In this document: positions 52,567 to 63,637 of the stretch, in pieces | Position numbering within the stretch: the first letter of the stretch is position 1 | Layout of the letters: every line of letters starts with the position of its first letter | Assembly: GCA_006384855.1 (NCBI GenBank) | Contig: VCJN01002314.1 | Location: forward strand, 62,001 to 126,000 | DNA from: Tetraselmis striata | Lineage: Eukaryota; Chlorophyta; Chlorodendrophyceae; Chlorodendrales; Chlorodendraceae | DNA length: 64,000 nucleotides | Direction of reading: 5' to 3' | The notes under the pieces: generated by a model | Database searches by the model: none | What the model was told of the DNA's origin: nothing | Seen by the model: the letters and a program-made list of their open reading frames with translations, nothing else | Position numbers and translations under genes: made by a program

Positions 52567-53060
52567 GCCTATCGCATGGGAAGCTGTGCCTAATGTAATG
52601 CTTGACGTTGGGCACGTTCAAGCATTGCTCGACGGAGTACCACGTATCGGGGAGGGCGCACTACTCCCGCCGCGGCAGCACAAAGCCCCTCAACAGCTTA
52701 AGCAGCTTCTCGAATCCGCGGGTCTTCACGTTGTGGCACACCTCCCACTCCGCGAGATGTATAGCTATCGCCATCAGCGACGGCGAGTAGTCGGCGTCGG
52801 CATATAACAAACCACGCCTGCTCGGGAGCGGCACGTGGATATCGAGCGTTTAAGCTATAAAGCAAGCCGCCGGGCAACAAACGTCGCGGGCAACCCTAGC
52901 TGTGGGGGAGGTGCATACCGTCTCGCGTTGCCAAACTTTCCCCGGTCAGGTGACTCGGTCTCGAAGAAGTAAGCGTCGTCGTCATCGTCGTCGTCGTCCT
53001 CGGGCCCGCCCAAGTCCCGTCTCAGCAGGTGCTCTGCCTCCCATTCCTCGTTGCCCCGCC
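52540..53060 (-). pseudogene. Tnp2-like (CACTA/EnSpm) transposase N-terminal relic
   Basis: An acidic segment NEEWEAEHLLRRDLGGPED followed by nine Asp (53057-52856) ends in a stop. A second segment (52806-52540) reads SPSLMAIAIHLAEWEVCHNV, GFEKLLKLLRGFVLP and LPDTWYSVEQCL, with an internal TAG. This arrangement recalls the N-terminal part of Tnp2-type transposases in plants and algae. Neither the catalytic part nor CACTA ends could be shown, so the assignment is tentative. Confidence 0.35.
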
Positions 53061-53466
53061 GTCCTCGGCAAGTAGCTCTTTAAGCTTCTGCATGAGCTAA
53101 CTCCCGGCGTGGAGAGGTACACATAGAACGCAAATACGTGCGAAATCAAAAATAGTGCCCTCGTGACATTGGATTATCAAATTCATTACTGAACAATGAC
53201 ACACACACACGTACGGCTTTTACAACGAGAGCACAACATACGCCACTTGGGCCTGCCCCCACGCATGATGTCATGTTCACGTATGGCACAAGGAAGGGCG
53301 CGGCCGGAAACGAAGGTGAGGGCTCATAATGGGCCAATATACAATTGATGTTTGACAAGGGGGCATGAGTTTTGTGGGAAGGTGTTGTGTCGCTACGACC
53401 TAGTATATAGCATATTGCCTTATATAAACCCTAAAACCCCAAAACCCAAAAACCAAAAACCCACTT

Positions 53467-53686
53467 TGACATGTTTGTACACGGGTCATAAAAAGTGACA
53501 TGTGTGTACACGGGTCAAAGTAAACATGACCTGTGTACACACAGGTCATTACGGTATCGACATGTGTATACACAGGCAAAATAATGACATGTGTGTACAC
53601 ATGTCAGTTAAAAATTTGACCTGTGTATACACAAGTCAAATTGATGACATGTGTATACACAGGGCAACCTGTGTGTACACATGGCA
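53467..53686. repeat. array of eight 22-bp near-palindromes
   Basis: Units start at 53467, 53496, 53527, 53558, 53585, 53617, 53645 and 53665. Each reads TGAC(A/C)TGTGTR followed by its mirror, centred on TGTAYACA-like sequence. Centre spacing is mostly 27-32 bp, with AT-rich spacers of 5-10 bp; the last two units overlap. Units 5 and 3 are closest to perfect symmetry. Confidence 0.9.
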
Positions 53687-53714
53687 TTTTCGTACCTGGG
53701 TCTTAACATATACA

Positions 53715-54190
53715 AGCAGCCCAGCAGGAGCACAGGTACTTGCACCAGGGGTTACCCCTGCTTGTACAGGCACCGGTGGTAGTCAGCAAGCCGGAGCTTA
53801 TAACCTTGTGCTGCCAATGTACATTCTCTGTATTAATGGGTGATACATACGGCATGTATATTATTATTATTACATGATACCGTTAGCAAGCTCCCCGCAA
53901 TCCTCATAGGGGTAATGCGTAGCCTGATACTCGACTACTAAATAATGATCTATCCAGGGTCACGGCGCTGACGCGCAACGGTTTGCATGCACTAGTCGCT
54001 ACCGGCTGTACAGGCCGGTACAAAAGCCACTCGCGCGAATACGGATTAGTCCCCAATCCAGGGTCAGGGCGCGTATAACAGCTATCCAAAAGACATTTAC
54101 GCGCTTATATTCATTCGGCTTAACGCGCCGCGCGCGGGGGACATCCTGGATACTGGTCCCAGTACTTCCTGTTTCAATCATGCATTCGAG
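53715..54190 (+). repeat. dispersed repeat family, copy B
   Basis: Matches copy A (34806-35665) in the blocks CAGCCCAGCAGGAGCACAGG, GGTGGTAGTC, CTGTATTAATGG, CCAGGGTCACGG and CGGTTTGCATGC. A second CCAGGGTCA block (54058) suggests an internal duplication. Confidence 0.65.
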
Positions 54191-54316
54191 TCTGGTTTTG
54201 CCAAACAGGGTGCGGAGGCTCTTTTACACGGAAAAGCGCCATTTTATGGCTAGGAAGCTTCAGCGAAAAGGGAGGGAATGTCGGAGCCCGCAGGGCGGAG
54301 GCGGAAAACGGGAGGG

Positions 54317-54524
54317 CGCTGCCGAAGGCAGCGAGCTGGAAGATGGCAGACGAGCTGCTGGTGGCTGTCCTAAGTAGCTCCCCGGCCGGGAGCGCAGGGC
54401 TCGCCGGTGATGGGGCAGCCCGTACCAAAACCCGTTGGAAACCGCTTGAAACCACGAAAGACCGTACGGGTCGCACTAGGACAGCTTTAATCCGTTAGGA
54501 AACCACATAAACACGTTTAGATCA
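54317..54524 (+). repeat. 208-bp direct repeat, left copy
   Basis: About 95% identical to 56395-56603. It starts with the hairpin CGCTGCCGAAGGCAGCG and ends ACACGTTTAGATCAT. The pair brackets 1870 bp and could be long terminal repeats of a small element, though TG/CA ends are absent. Confidence 0.85.
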
Positions 54525-56394
54525 TTTCAATCATGCAGCCGAGTCTGGTTTTGCCAGATTACACGCGGTTCGTTTACGACTGCGAGCGCAGGCAGTCGGC
54601 AGGCGTGCCGACCGACGAAGGCGGAAGATGTCTTGAGTTGTAGAAGGGGTCTCGCGCCAAGAGGTCTTCGATCGAGGCGCAGGCGCATCAGACGCGGACG
54701 GGAGATGTTGACGCCGGCACGACATAGGCCGGACGTGTCGCGGAATTAAGGCGCCGTCTCCCGACGGCGCCCCATAGCATTGGCCGCGCGCCGCCATGGT
54801 GGCGTGCGGCACGAGCCGGAACTGCAGGCCAGTAGAAGCAGGGGTAGAAGTGGCCAAGTTGGCGACGAGCGCCCAGCAAATCAGCGGCACAGGCACCAGT
54901 AGGACGAGGACAGCTGCGCGCACGAGCGCGCGAGCGCGCCGTGTACAGCCATGTGAAGTACTGGTGCACTTTACCCGACGCGATGGTAACTCTGTACCTG
55001 TACAGGCGATGCACGTTACGAGAGGTGGACACGCAACAACGCACGATGACAGCGATGTAATGCTGCTATCATGACCATCGGTGGTTGTTTCGCCCCCTTG
55101 CGCAAAGAGCGACGGGAGAAGCGCACAACACTGAGGGGCGCGGGAACGTGGGACCCTGTGTGGTCGTGTCGTACCGGCTCTTAGGTCGGCGACGTCGCAG
55201 AAGACCCGCCGACTCGGTAAGCTGTGGGTCTTTCTTCGCGGAGAGCGGTGAGCCGGCCGCCGCTGTTGCACCAGCGATGGCTGCTGATCACCCCACAAAG
55301 CGCATGCTTAGGATGATGCCACGAAACGCACAAGTCGCGTTACGTGGCGGAGTTGTCCCCCGGCGGGCAGGTCGTGTTGTCATTGTTGCGTTGCCGTGAC
55401 GTCGGAGGCGGGTTGGCCGGCGTAGAGGCCCTTGTAGCCCATGCCGGCCCGTAACGATGCCAATGATGTCGGGGCGAGGGTGACGACGGGGCGGCCGCTT
55501 CTGCTGCACCAGCGACGGCCGCCGAAGTCCCAACCCCAGAGTTGGCCAGGGGTAGTTACGGACACCACGAGACGCCATGCACGCCAGGTGGTAGAGCTGC
55601 CCCCCGGCGGGCAGCTGCAGGTTGTCGTGGTCCTTGTGACGACAACGTTGCAATCGGAGGCGTCGGAGACGCATCGGCACGAGCCGCACAAACGCCTCCC
55701 ACTGCGACCACAGCACACGTTGCTGAAGCATGATTGGGGCGAGGGCAACGAGTCCTCTCAAAATACCGGCGCATGAGCGGCGCCACCTCCGTAACAGACC
55801 AATTACGCGAGTAGGTCCGGAAAACCACAGCATGTAACGACCGTTGATGCCACTACGCCCTGCTGCGAGGACACGCGGACCGGGTTGCAGTGTCTTGCGG
55901 GACAACAAGTGGCCGCCCCGACGACACAGACGTCCTCCTCCGTCCGCGCCGATTTGTTGCGGTGGGCGTAGTTGTCGTCGTTGACAACCTTGACGAGCAG
56001 CGGCCATGGTGCCGAGCGCGTCCACCTCACCTAAACCTCAAGAGTTGACTACTGCGAAAGGGTTCTCCACTACGAGAGCGCCGAAGGCCTGTACTGCGAC
56101 TCGACTTCGGGTGTTGAGGTTTAACCCCCCCCCCCCCCCCCTCAACGGGGACCCCCAAGCTCCAATTCCTTGCCGTGCGCATCGCTACCCGAAACGTCCC
56201 AGCTGCAAGGCCAAGGCAAAATCGAAAAACGACCTCGGGCGCACGAGTAGGGAAAACCGCACTACCGAGGGGTTGTCTATCGCTGCCTGATGTTGTAACG
56301 CATGTGCGCGGCACGACGACTCACTACCGGGTGGGGAACCTCGGTGCGGACTTGTTCAGCCTCAGTGACCCTCGCGCACACAAGTACGCGAAGC
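54525..56394 (-). other. interior of the 208-bp repeat pair; Arg-rich ORFs and internal duplication
   Basis: Two long minus frames (55298-54531, 255 codons; 56025-55288, 245 codons) are Arg/Ser/Thr-rich and not recognised. Related peptide patterns occur in both (PSLVQQRRP, PSLVQQKRP). On the DNA level 55255-55420 and 55495-55660 are diverged tandem copies. A C run (56125-56141) is present. No RT, integrase or transposase motif was found. Confidence 0.4.
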
Positions 56395-56603
56395 CGCTGC
56401 CGAAGGCAGCGAGCTGGAAGATGGCAGACGAGCTGCTGGTGGCTGTCCTAAGTAGCTCCCCGGCCGGGAGCGCAGGGCTCGCCGGCGATGGGGCAGCCCA
56501 TACCAAAACCCGATGGTAACCGCTTGAAACCACGAAAGACCGTACGGGTCGCACTAGGACAGCTTTAATCCGCTAGGAAACCCCATAAACACGTTTATAT
56601 CAT
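56395..56603 (+). repeat. 208-bp direct repeat, right copy
   Basis: Second copy of 54317-54524. Differences are scattered single bases. Confidence 0.85.
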
Positions 56604-56605
56604 AC

Positions 56606-56700
56606 ATCGTAGTAATAAATGAAAGCTTAAACACGCAATTTACTACGACTGCTGCATGAAAGACTACGCACGGCGGGAATACTGTAGGGGATACTGTACT
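56606..56700 (+). repeat. dispersed repeat family, short 3' piece
   Basis: GAAAGCTTAAA, ACGCAATTTACTACGACT and GGCGGGAATACT match the right end of copy A (35570-35637). Confidence 0.65.
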
Positions 56701-56763
56701 CCTCCATCAAACCCTAGTACTGGGCTCATCGCTCATTGCTAATATAGGATGTATCTGCGATAG

Positions 56764-57359
56764 TTGGATGCGACAGTCAAGAACGTCAACAGCTACCTGC
56801 CCGGCGTTGGCGTTTCTCACGCTGCTCGGCAGGAGGCGACTTATCATGCCAACGAAAGGCAAGCTCGCCTAGAAGCTGCGTGGATGGAGAGCAACCATGG
56901 ATGTGAGCTCCCGGGCACTGGGAAGGCAATCATGAAGTGTCTGGTGGCGGAATGCCCTCATCTGTGGTGGACCAACTACATCAAGTGCTCCACTTATCCG
57001 AAGGATATTGCTCTCCGTGTGCTCTCTTGCTCCCCCATTGCTTGCCCCGTGGAGCGCATTCACTCTGTTCATAAGCGAGTGGCCCCAAAGGCCGTGCTTA
57101 TCTTAAACATGACAATGTTGTCAAGCTTTTGTTCTACTTCTATGTCAATCTGCGCCTACTTGAGAATTATGATCATGATGTGTTGAACATGGTCGAGGAT
57201 GCTCTGGTAGATGCCATTGAGGCTGATGACAAGCTCGTTGAGCATGGCGCAGCACCCCCAGCACCCACAGCGATGACGCCATTGTTCTTACCTAGAGTGA
57301 TGTTGGGATGCTACCTATGTAGAACTGCTGATCGATGTAACCATTCCCGACCACCCTAG
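56764..57359 (+). pseudogene. hAT transposase C-terminal fragment, frameshifted
   Basis: The first frame (56764-57186) reads WWTNYIKCSTYPKDIALRVL, then SPIACPVERIHSVHK, the hAT dimerisation motif (W...P.L..LA...L..P.S....ER..S). The family pattern then continues in another frame (about 57090-57270): LKHDNVVKLLFYFYVNLRLL. One frameshift near 57095 and the lack of the catalytic part show a dead fragment. Confidence 0.7.
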
Positions 57360-57559
57360 TTCACTCTGATGTGATTTGCAAGCTCCTTGATGCATTCTGC
57401 ACACTGTAGCAAACCAATACTCAGCATGGGTCTTCAGACCCGGGAGATTTTAAACTGGGGGGGGGGGGGGGTTACTTAAGGTAGTTATTGATAGGAAAAC
57501 ACTATTAATTTTTCTTTTAAATTACAGCGATTTACTCCTATATCAGCTGTAATAGCGGT
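57360..57559. other. no recognised gene; 16-G tract
   Basis: Contains a G run at 57456-57471 and AT-rich sequence after it. It may be the 3' remains of the hAT copy. Confidence 0.5.
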
Positions 57560-58060
57560 ACGTATTGCGCTAAACATATGATACCGTACTCATAGCAAGC
57601 TCCGCGTAATCCTCATATAAAGACGAGGTAATGCTTAGGCTGATACTCGATGACTCAATCCAAGGTCACGGCGCTTAAGCGCGGTTTGCAGGCACCGCGC
57701 TCTTCCTATCTAGTAGTGCGGCAAAACGCTGGATATAGCCACTACATGCTTTCCTGGTCGATGTTTATTTCGGCAGTATTGGCCCGGCCTGACCCGGGTT
57801 TACCCGGTTGATGCATAGGCCCTTTGGGGTTCGAATGAGGCAATGGTCTAATTGCAATGGAAAGACCTACAACTCAAGTTGGCGCCATAAGAGGTCAAGT
57901 GCTGGGCGCCTTCGGCCGATGTCTCGGGGCGAACCTTACTTTACTTCACATGCTGGGGTACATGCTGGATACTGTTACCGGCACTTATTGTACAGCGTAA
58001 GTAAAAGTGCACGAAAAACGTACTTTTATACTACGACCGCTGCTGCAAACGACGCGCGGG
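57560..58060 (+). repeat. dispersed repeat family, copy D, with SINE-like body
   Basis: Blocks AGCAAGCTCCGCGTAATCCTCATA, CACGGCGCT and ACATGCTGGATACTG match copies A and B. 57790-57940 matches the SINE-like body at 19846-20000. Confidence 0.65.
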
Positions 58061-58077
58061 CGAGGTAATAGTGTGGC

Positions 58078-58872
58078 GTGCGCCGAGCAGCACGACTAAC
58101 TCATCTAGACGGCCCGTCTCCCCTACGACGAGAGCTCACTGTGCTCGCCCTCCACCAAGCGCAAGCAGCAATCTACTTCCGACAGCCCGACGTCGCAATG
58201 GCGGCTGTCGAAACCATCTCCCCCATGTTTCTGGAGCGGCCGTCCCTCAGCTGCAGCAGCGGCCACCCCAGAATGCTACTGAGGACGGCGGTGTATCAGC
58301 CAGAGGCGTACCACCGCCAAACGGAGCACTGCAGCACGACCACAGGCGGCCGCGTCCACCAGCCTTCGCCGCGCCAGCCGAAGTCGTACCGGCCGCCGAT
58401 CACGACCCCAGGCTCAGCCGTAGAAAATAAAGCCCAAGCTCAGCAGTTGCATCTCCCCGACATTGTGTACCCTTCTCATCAACGGGGGGCGCAGCAGCCT
58501 TCACCGACGACCAAGAGAGACAACGGCGACGATAGAAGAAGCGCCAGCGGAGACTATCGCCGCGGACGCTTGTTGCTACCATATCTGGTCCACCCGGCGG
58601 ATGTTGCTAAGGCGAGAAGCAGCATCAGGCACGTCCAGCGCTACACAGGCGTCCCCTTGCCAAGCGACAACGAGGACTCGGACGCCGTGGTCGGCACCGC
58701 CGCTGCCACATTGGCGCGAGTATTAATACCTCACTCCAAGCAGATGAGAAGCCACAACGTAGAGTCGGCGGTGGGACGCTATCATCACGACATCCAGACA
58801 TGCAAGGCGCACCGCGACTACCGCAACGACAACGTCAGATATGTGCTCCTTCACGGCGACATCCGGGTTTAA
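58078..58872 (+). CDS. 264-codon ORF of unknown function
   Basis: It reads MRRAARLTHLDGPSPLRREL through a Pro/Gln-rich middle to a C-terminal part VLIPHSKQMRSHNVESAVG and VRYVLLHGDIRV before TAA. His, Arg and Gln are abundant; no signal peptide, membrane segment or known motif is seen. It lies between two repeat relics, so it may be a Gag-like protein. There is no homologous ORF elsewhere in the window. Confidence 0.35.
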   Translation: MRRAARLTHLDGPSPLRRELTVLALHQAQAAIYFRQPDVAMAAVETISPMFLERPSLSCSSGHPRMLLRTAVYQPEAYHRQTEHCSTTTGGRVHQPSPRQPKSYRPPITTPGSAVENKAQAQQLHLPDIVYPSHQRGAQQPSPTTKRDNGDDRRSASGDYRRGRLLLPYLVHPADVAKARSSIRHVQRYTGVPLPSDNEDSDAVVGTAAATLARVLIPHSKQMRSHNVESAVGRYHHDIQTCKAHRDYRNDNVRYVLLHGDIRV

Positions 58873-58973
58873 TGACCCCTGATGGAGCTGATAGCCGTAC
58901 AATCACAGGGCTCGAATTCTTCACGCCTTCGCAAAGTATTTTAGCAGATAATAGATGACAGACAGCATAAGCC

Positions 58974-59060
58974 ACCTCGCAATTGCTGCACTGCGCGTTT
59001 CCTAATGGCTTTTTGAGTGATTTCCCGATCACCTTTTGCAGCTAGCCCATGTGCATTAAA
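58974..59060 (+). repeat. solitary 3' end of the 24-kb inverted-pair element
   Basis: CGCAATTGCTGCACTG, CGTTTCCTAATGGC and ATCACCTTTTGCAGCTAGCCCATG match the 3' end of the 24-kb element and the 20.1-kb copy. This copy is the most diverged of the four. Confidence 0.6.
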
Positions 59061-60163
59061 TAAATAGACAGCAGAATGTGCTAAAAGAATGCATAATGTG
59101 CTAAATACGGTCACGTAAATTAGAAAGCAATGTCCTATCCTGTAATTCAGCGCGCCCCAATGTTGTAACCTACGAGCTTGATATCCGATTGTTATCCACG
59201 GCATTCGATGCGCAGAGCAGAGGGTTATGGTTTCGTGATGCCGTGCGGTGCTGCGCAGTGCCTCACGCCATCCTGGCCTGCACTTGGAAGTAGTTGCAGT
59301 TCATGCCTTGCCGCGACAACAATCCGCAACTCAGCCTCTCCGCGCCCTGGATATTTGCCAGGAGCTGCATGCCGCAGCACGGCATTATACGTCGATGCCT
59401 GCATGACTGAGATTGCCCGCAAGAAGCTGCTGTACAGCCGTGCCCGCATGATGGCGGTCCTGCCGGTGGTGGCGCTCTCACGGGAGGCGCATGCGCCGCT
59501 CAGCGCCCTCATCCGCGAGCCGAACAACCAGCCCAGCAGCACTATGTCACCTCATCCAACCCCGCCTCAGCTGACATGTGTCCTGGACTCTTCTGTGAAC
59601 TGTGAGTTTGGGGGCGTGTATGGACGCTCACGGAGCTCGTGCTGTGCCGCGACTAGTGCAGTGAGAGGCAGAAGCACTGGCTGCCGGCCTGGCGGTGGAG
59701 GCATGACTATACTATACCTCCGTCCTGATGGGTATGCTGGCCCAGCTAGGTGTGACTATACTATTCTGATATTATCTGCTAGATAGCAATATGGCACAGC
59801 GGTTTACAGAGTATTCCGGCACCCCTTCCCAGCGGGACCATACAAGACACGCGGAGAGCGAGAGGGAGAGAGCTTGAACACGGAGTGCTGTCAGGCGGAC
59901 TGCTGGGAATCACGGCAGATGACTGTAGGGCATGAAGGCGCGCCAGCTGGGTGGGCACAAGGAGCCGCTCCTCCACGGAGACTGTACTAGCTGATATGCA
60001 GACAGGAGCGCATTGTGAAAATACTTTCCTGACATGGTTCGATGCGAAGGAAATAAGTACAATACTTGTATGGCTGCGAGACTGTGCACAGGCGTCACGC
60101 GGCTTTTTATATACTATTTGCTGGTGGTTTGCGTGCGTTTGCATATTTCAGTGGGGGTCGTTG
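59061..60163. other. no certain gene; one candidate minus-strand exon
   Basis: A minus frame at 59542-59225 (105 codons, MLLGWLFGSRMRALSGACAS ... RHAAPGKYPGRG) looks protein-like but matches nothing I know. The right part should hold the 3' untranslated region of the coiled-coil gene. ACTATACTAT words recur near 59705-59765. Confidence 0.4.
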
Positions 60164-63100
60164 TCAGGCGTTGCGCTGCGCCAGCCTGGCGCGCGCATCC
60201 CGGGTGGCGGCGTCCATGTCGCGCCCCATCTCCCGGGCCGTGGCCGCCCAGCTGCCGGCGGAGGAGTGCCCGGCGGAGGAGTACTGGAACGACAGCTCCT
60301 CCTCCTCCTCTGCGCTGGAACCACCGCGCCGCGCGGGGCGCAGGCCGGCCACCACCTCGCCCACCGCGCCGCGGTCCACCTCCACCCGCCGCTCGCGCGG
60401 CCGCCTCGCCGGGGCGGCGCCGGCAGCGGAGCGCTGCGCCTCCGCCGCCGCGGACAGCTCGCCCTCCGCGTGGCGCAGCTCCGCCTCCAGCCCCTCCAGC
60501 AGCGCGGAGACCAGCTTGGCGTCCCAGCCGGCCGCCGGGGGAAGCGCCCCGCGGTTGGGGTCCGCGTTCTCCAGGTCATCCTCCGCTGCCATCCCTGCAA
60601 GGCGCCAGGTAGTGCGGGCCTTCAGCTGCTGTGGGCAGCGCTGGAGCCTGGCTGAATCCCCCCCTTGCCCCCTGCTTCGTTTCGTCGCCACCAATAGCAG
60701 CCGGCTGGGAAGAATGTAGAATCCCCCCCCCCCCCCCCCCCCCCCCCATTGGCTATTGTTCGTGTATTCTATGTTTGAAGCATTGAGAGGATATGCTCCG
60801 ACTAACACAGGAGTATCTCAGGTGCCATGCTCCGAAACCATTGCATCCCCGCTGAAACTTCAGCAGTGGAGGTGCGATGGGTATTACATTGGGGGGTAGA
60901 AAGGAGGGGCGGATGGCAAGGTGGCCGCTCACCCTCCAGCGCGGCCTCCAGCTGTCGCAGCGCGTCCGACACCTTGGCCAGGCTCTGCGCCTGCGGCGCC
61001 GGCCGCTGCGCCTGCGCCGACCCGGCGCCACGCCGCCGGCCGCCGCTGCGGTCGATGCCCAGCAGCTGCTGCACCTCGCCCGGCGTGATGCCCACCGCGC
61101 CCACCAGGCCCGCGATCTCCGACAGCTCCGCGCCCAGCTCCCCCTCCCCCTCGCCAAAGGGCGAGGCGGGCCACGGCGCCACCGCCGCCTCCGCCGCCGC
61201 GCCCACCGTTTCCGCGGCGGACCGCATCGAGGCGGAGGCTCGCAGCGCCAGGCGCGACACCGCGCGCACGGCGGCGATGAGGTCCTCCGCAAACTTGACT
61301 TGCCGCGCCGCGCGCTCATCGGCGCGCCGGAGCTGATGCGACTCTGAGATGGCGGCGGCCTCCGCGCTCTGTCATAAAGCGGGGGAGGACAGCCAAGTGG
61401 GGGTGGGGGGGGGGGGGGGGGGGGGGGTCAGACACTCCAGTGCATGTCTGCGGCCCGCGTTCGGGTGCCACGCCGGCAGGAGCATGTCATGACTACGTGC
61501 TGGCATGCACTTTCAACGCCTGACAACTGGCCCCTGTGGCCCATGTTTGGGGCTCTGGGGAAGGCGTGCGATCATCGAGGGCGAAGGGGGGGGGGAGGGG
61601 GGGGGGGAGGGGCTGGACAGTGCCCGGCCTTTGCTCCAGGAGGGCAACGCAAGTTGGATCGGAGGAATGATTGGAGTTGCAGTGCGTATGAGTGGCTTGC
61701 CGCCATGACAAGTGCAAGTTCTTCGATACTTGCTCCGAAACCACATACCCGTATTAGCTGCTGTAGGGCAGATGTCGCCACTGGTAGTAACGGCGCGAAA
61801 GGGGTGCCAAATAGTTCGAGCCTTTCGAGAGAGGGAATGAGAGAATTGGTTCGGCATCTGGTCAAGCTTGATACGAAGTTTAGTTCAATAATGTGTGAAG
61901 AGCGACGGCACCCAAGGAGAGCATCACCACGGCGCGATGCCGCAGCAACAGGGAGGACACCGGCAACTGAGACAAGATGGGTAAACGACAGCCGGACAAT
62001 GGAGCGAGCGGTCCGGCCTCACCTGCGCCGCCATCTCCAGCGCCTCGTGCGCCGCCGCCAGCTCCTGGCGCGTGTTGCGCAGCTCCGCCTCCCTCCGCCG
62101 CAGCTCTGTCCGCAGACGCGTGGACGCCTTCTCCTCCGCCTCCGCCTCCGACGCTGCGCGGCGAGCCTCGGCGCGCCCCGCCTCCGCCAGCCGCTCCTGC
62201 AGGCTGCGGATCTGCGCCTCCTTGCGCGCCGCGCTGCTGGCCGTTGCCTTGAGCTTCGCCTGGTGGCCGTGCGCGACACAGGGTCCCGTCAGCCCTCCGA
62301 GGATCCAGTGCCTCCATGCACGGCATGCGGACGCGACCCCAGGGCGCACCTCGGCGTTGACGGCGCGGTCGATGAGCTCAAAGCGGTCGTCCTGCTGCAG
62401 CTGCTGCTGCAGATTGGCCGCCTTGGCCTTGAGGTCGGCGATCATCGTCTGCGCATAGCAGGACGAGGTCAGCCGCCATGCGTTAGGCCAGGCACTCAGG
62501 CACGCCACCCACCACCGGGACACCATACCCGCCACCGACTGCCATAACTCACCTCCCGGCGCCCCAGTGACAACTTGGCGGCCTTGAGGTTGGACTCTGC
62601 CGTCTCGCGCGCTGTGCGCTCAGCGGTGAGCTCCGCGGACAGCTTGGGCATGGTGTCGCTCTTGGCGGATGCTTGCAGGGCCTGTAACAAACAAGGGCAG
62701 TTCAAGAGGCAGGTGGGTAAGGAGTTAGTTGTATCATAAGCACGACGAGGAGTGCCCGCAGAGAGGCCGTGTGCAGACTGTCCCACGCATTTGTTAGGAC
62801 GAAACATAGGACGACGCCGCAATCTGACGATTATTAGGGGTATACGCATGTCAGTCATGACAGTTGGGGACGTGGCACGAGACTCGAGATGATGCGAATC
62901 TTGCATTGCCTCCGCGGTTGGTCACGCGCAAGTGAAGCCATAGGCTAGATGCGGAGGCAGTCGCGACCGTGACAGCGGGCGGTGGCATGTTGGTAGGCAC
63001 TGCGACAGAGACTGCGCATCTCATACGCTTTCATTATCGCCAAGCATGCGCTCTCGCAACGAACCGATCCACTGCTGATGGCCATGATACCCGCAATGCT

Positions 63101-63637
63101 GCTTCACCGGGCGGGATGCCGAGCCGGGCAAAGCTGTTTGCTGTCAAGTGGTGTTTGGGAGCTGAGCCCGCTAGGTAGGCGCGATAGTGGCTGATGTGAG
63201 CTGCACATGACCAAGGGCCATATCATATGGAGCAGCGCCGGCGGCCCTACGACACGTATCCCCAACATGTGGTTCCTCCATGATAGCGGCTGGGTGCCGC
63301 CAAGGAGAGACATGCGGACAGAGACTGCGCCAGCCTGATGGCGATGGTCCTGCACTGGCGGGCGCTCACTGGCGTGCATCCCAGAGGCCGGGGGAGGGGA
63401 GGGGGGTGGGGGTGGGAGAACCTTGACGTGCTGCTTGAGCCGCGCGATGTCAGCCTTGGCGCTCTTGTGCGCCGCCTGCGCCTCCGCCAGGCGCGCCTCC
63501 AGCCCGCGCACCTCCTCCCCCGGGTGCATCTCCGCCAGCTGCGCCTGCTGCGCCGACAGCTGCGCCAGCACCTGCCGCTCCTTCACCCGCGCCGCGGCAC
63601 GGTGGCTCTGCACCTTCTTCCTCATCTTGCCGATCAC
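60164..63637 (-). CDS. coiled-coil protein, six C-terminal exons (gene continues past the right edge)
   Basis: Exons 63637-63422, 62681-62553, 62448-62350, 62259-62023, 61368-60933 and 60594-60164 join in frame at GT-AG borders, giving about 516 residues ending LAQRNA. The first four encode almost continuous heptad-type helices rich in Ala, Glu, Arg, Lys and Gln (ARLKQHVK, LKAAKLSLGRRE, ADLKAKAANLQQQLQQ, RREAELRNTRQELAAAHEAL). Exon 5 adds helices and a Gly/Ala-rich linker; exon 6 has DDLENADPNRG and an acidic Glu run. This is the kind of protein found in centrosomes, basal bodies or cilia, but no family is assigned. The first exons lie outside the window. Introns contain G/C runs of 20-25 bases. 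Confidence 0.85.
60723..60747 (+). repeat. 25-C homopolymer in an intron of the coiled-coil gene
   Basis: The run lies between exons 5 and 6 (a G run in the transcript). A second run of about 23 G is at 61405-61427, in the intron before exon 5. Confidence 0.9.

Noticed and set aside
38419-53155. CACTACACGG at 38419 and TAGTG at 53151 as ends of a CACTA element around the methyltransferase and Tnp2-like relics
   Set aside because: Beyond the five bases the two ends do not match as inverted repeats, and a 3-bp target duplication could not be shown.
53467-53686. The palindrome array as a CRISPR array
   Set aside because: Repeats are palindromic along their whole length, spacers are only 5-10 bp and vary, no cas genes are present and the DNA is eukaryotic.
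53502-53843. 113-codon ORF with repeated DMCVH/TCVYTG peptides
   Set aside because: The repeated peptides are a by-product of the palindrome array; both strands give similar peptides, so a coding role is unlikely.
60148-61347. Several long plus-strand frames over the coiled-coil gene
   Set aside because: They are antisense shadows of high-GC exons and carry Arg/Pro/Ala-rich sequence with no domain.
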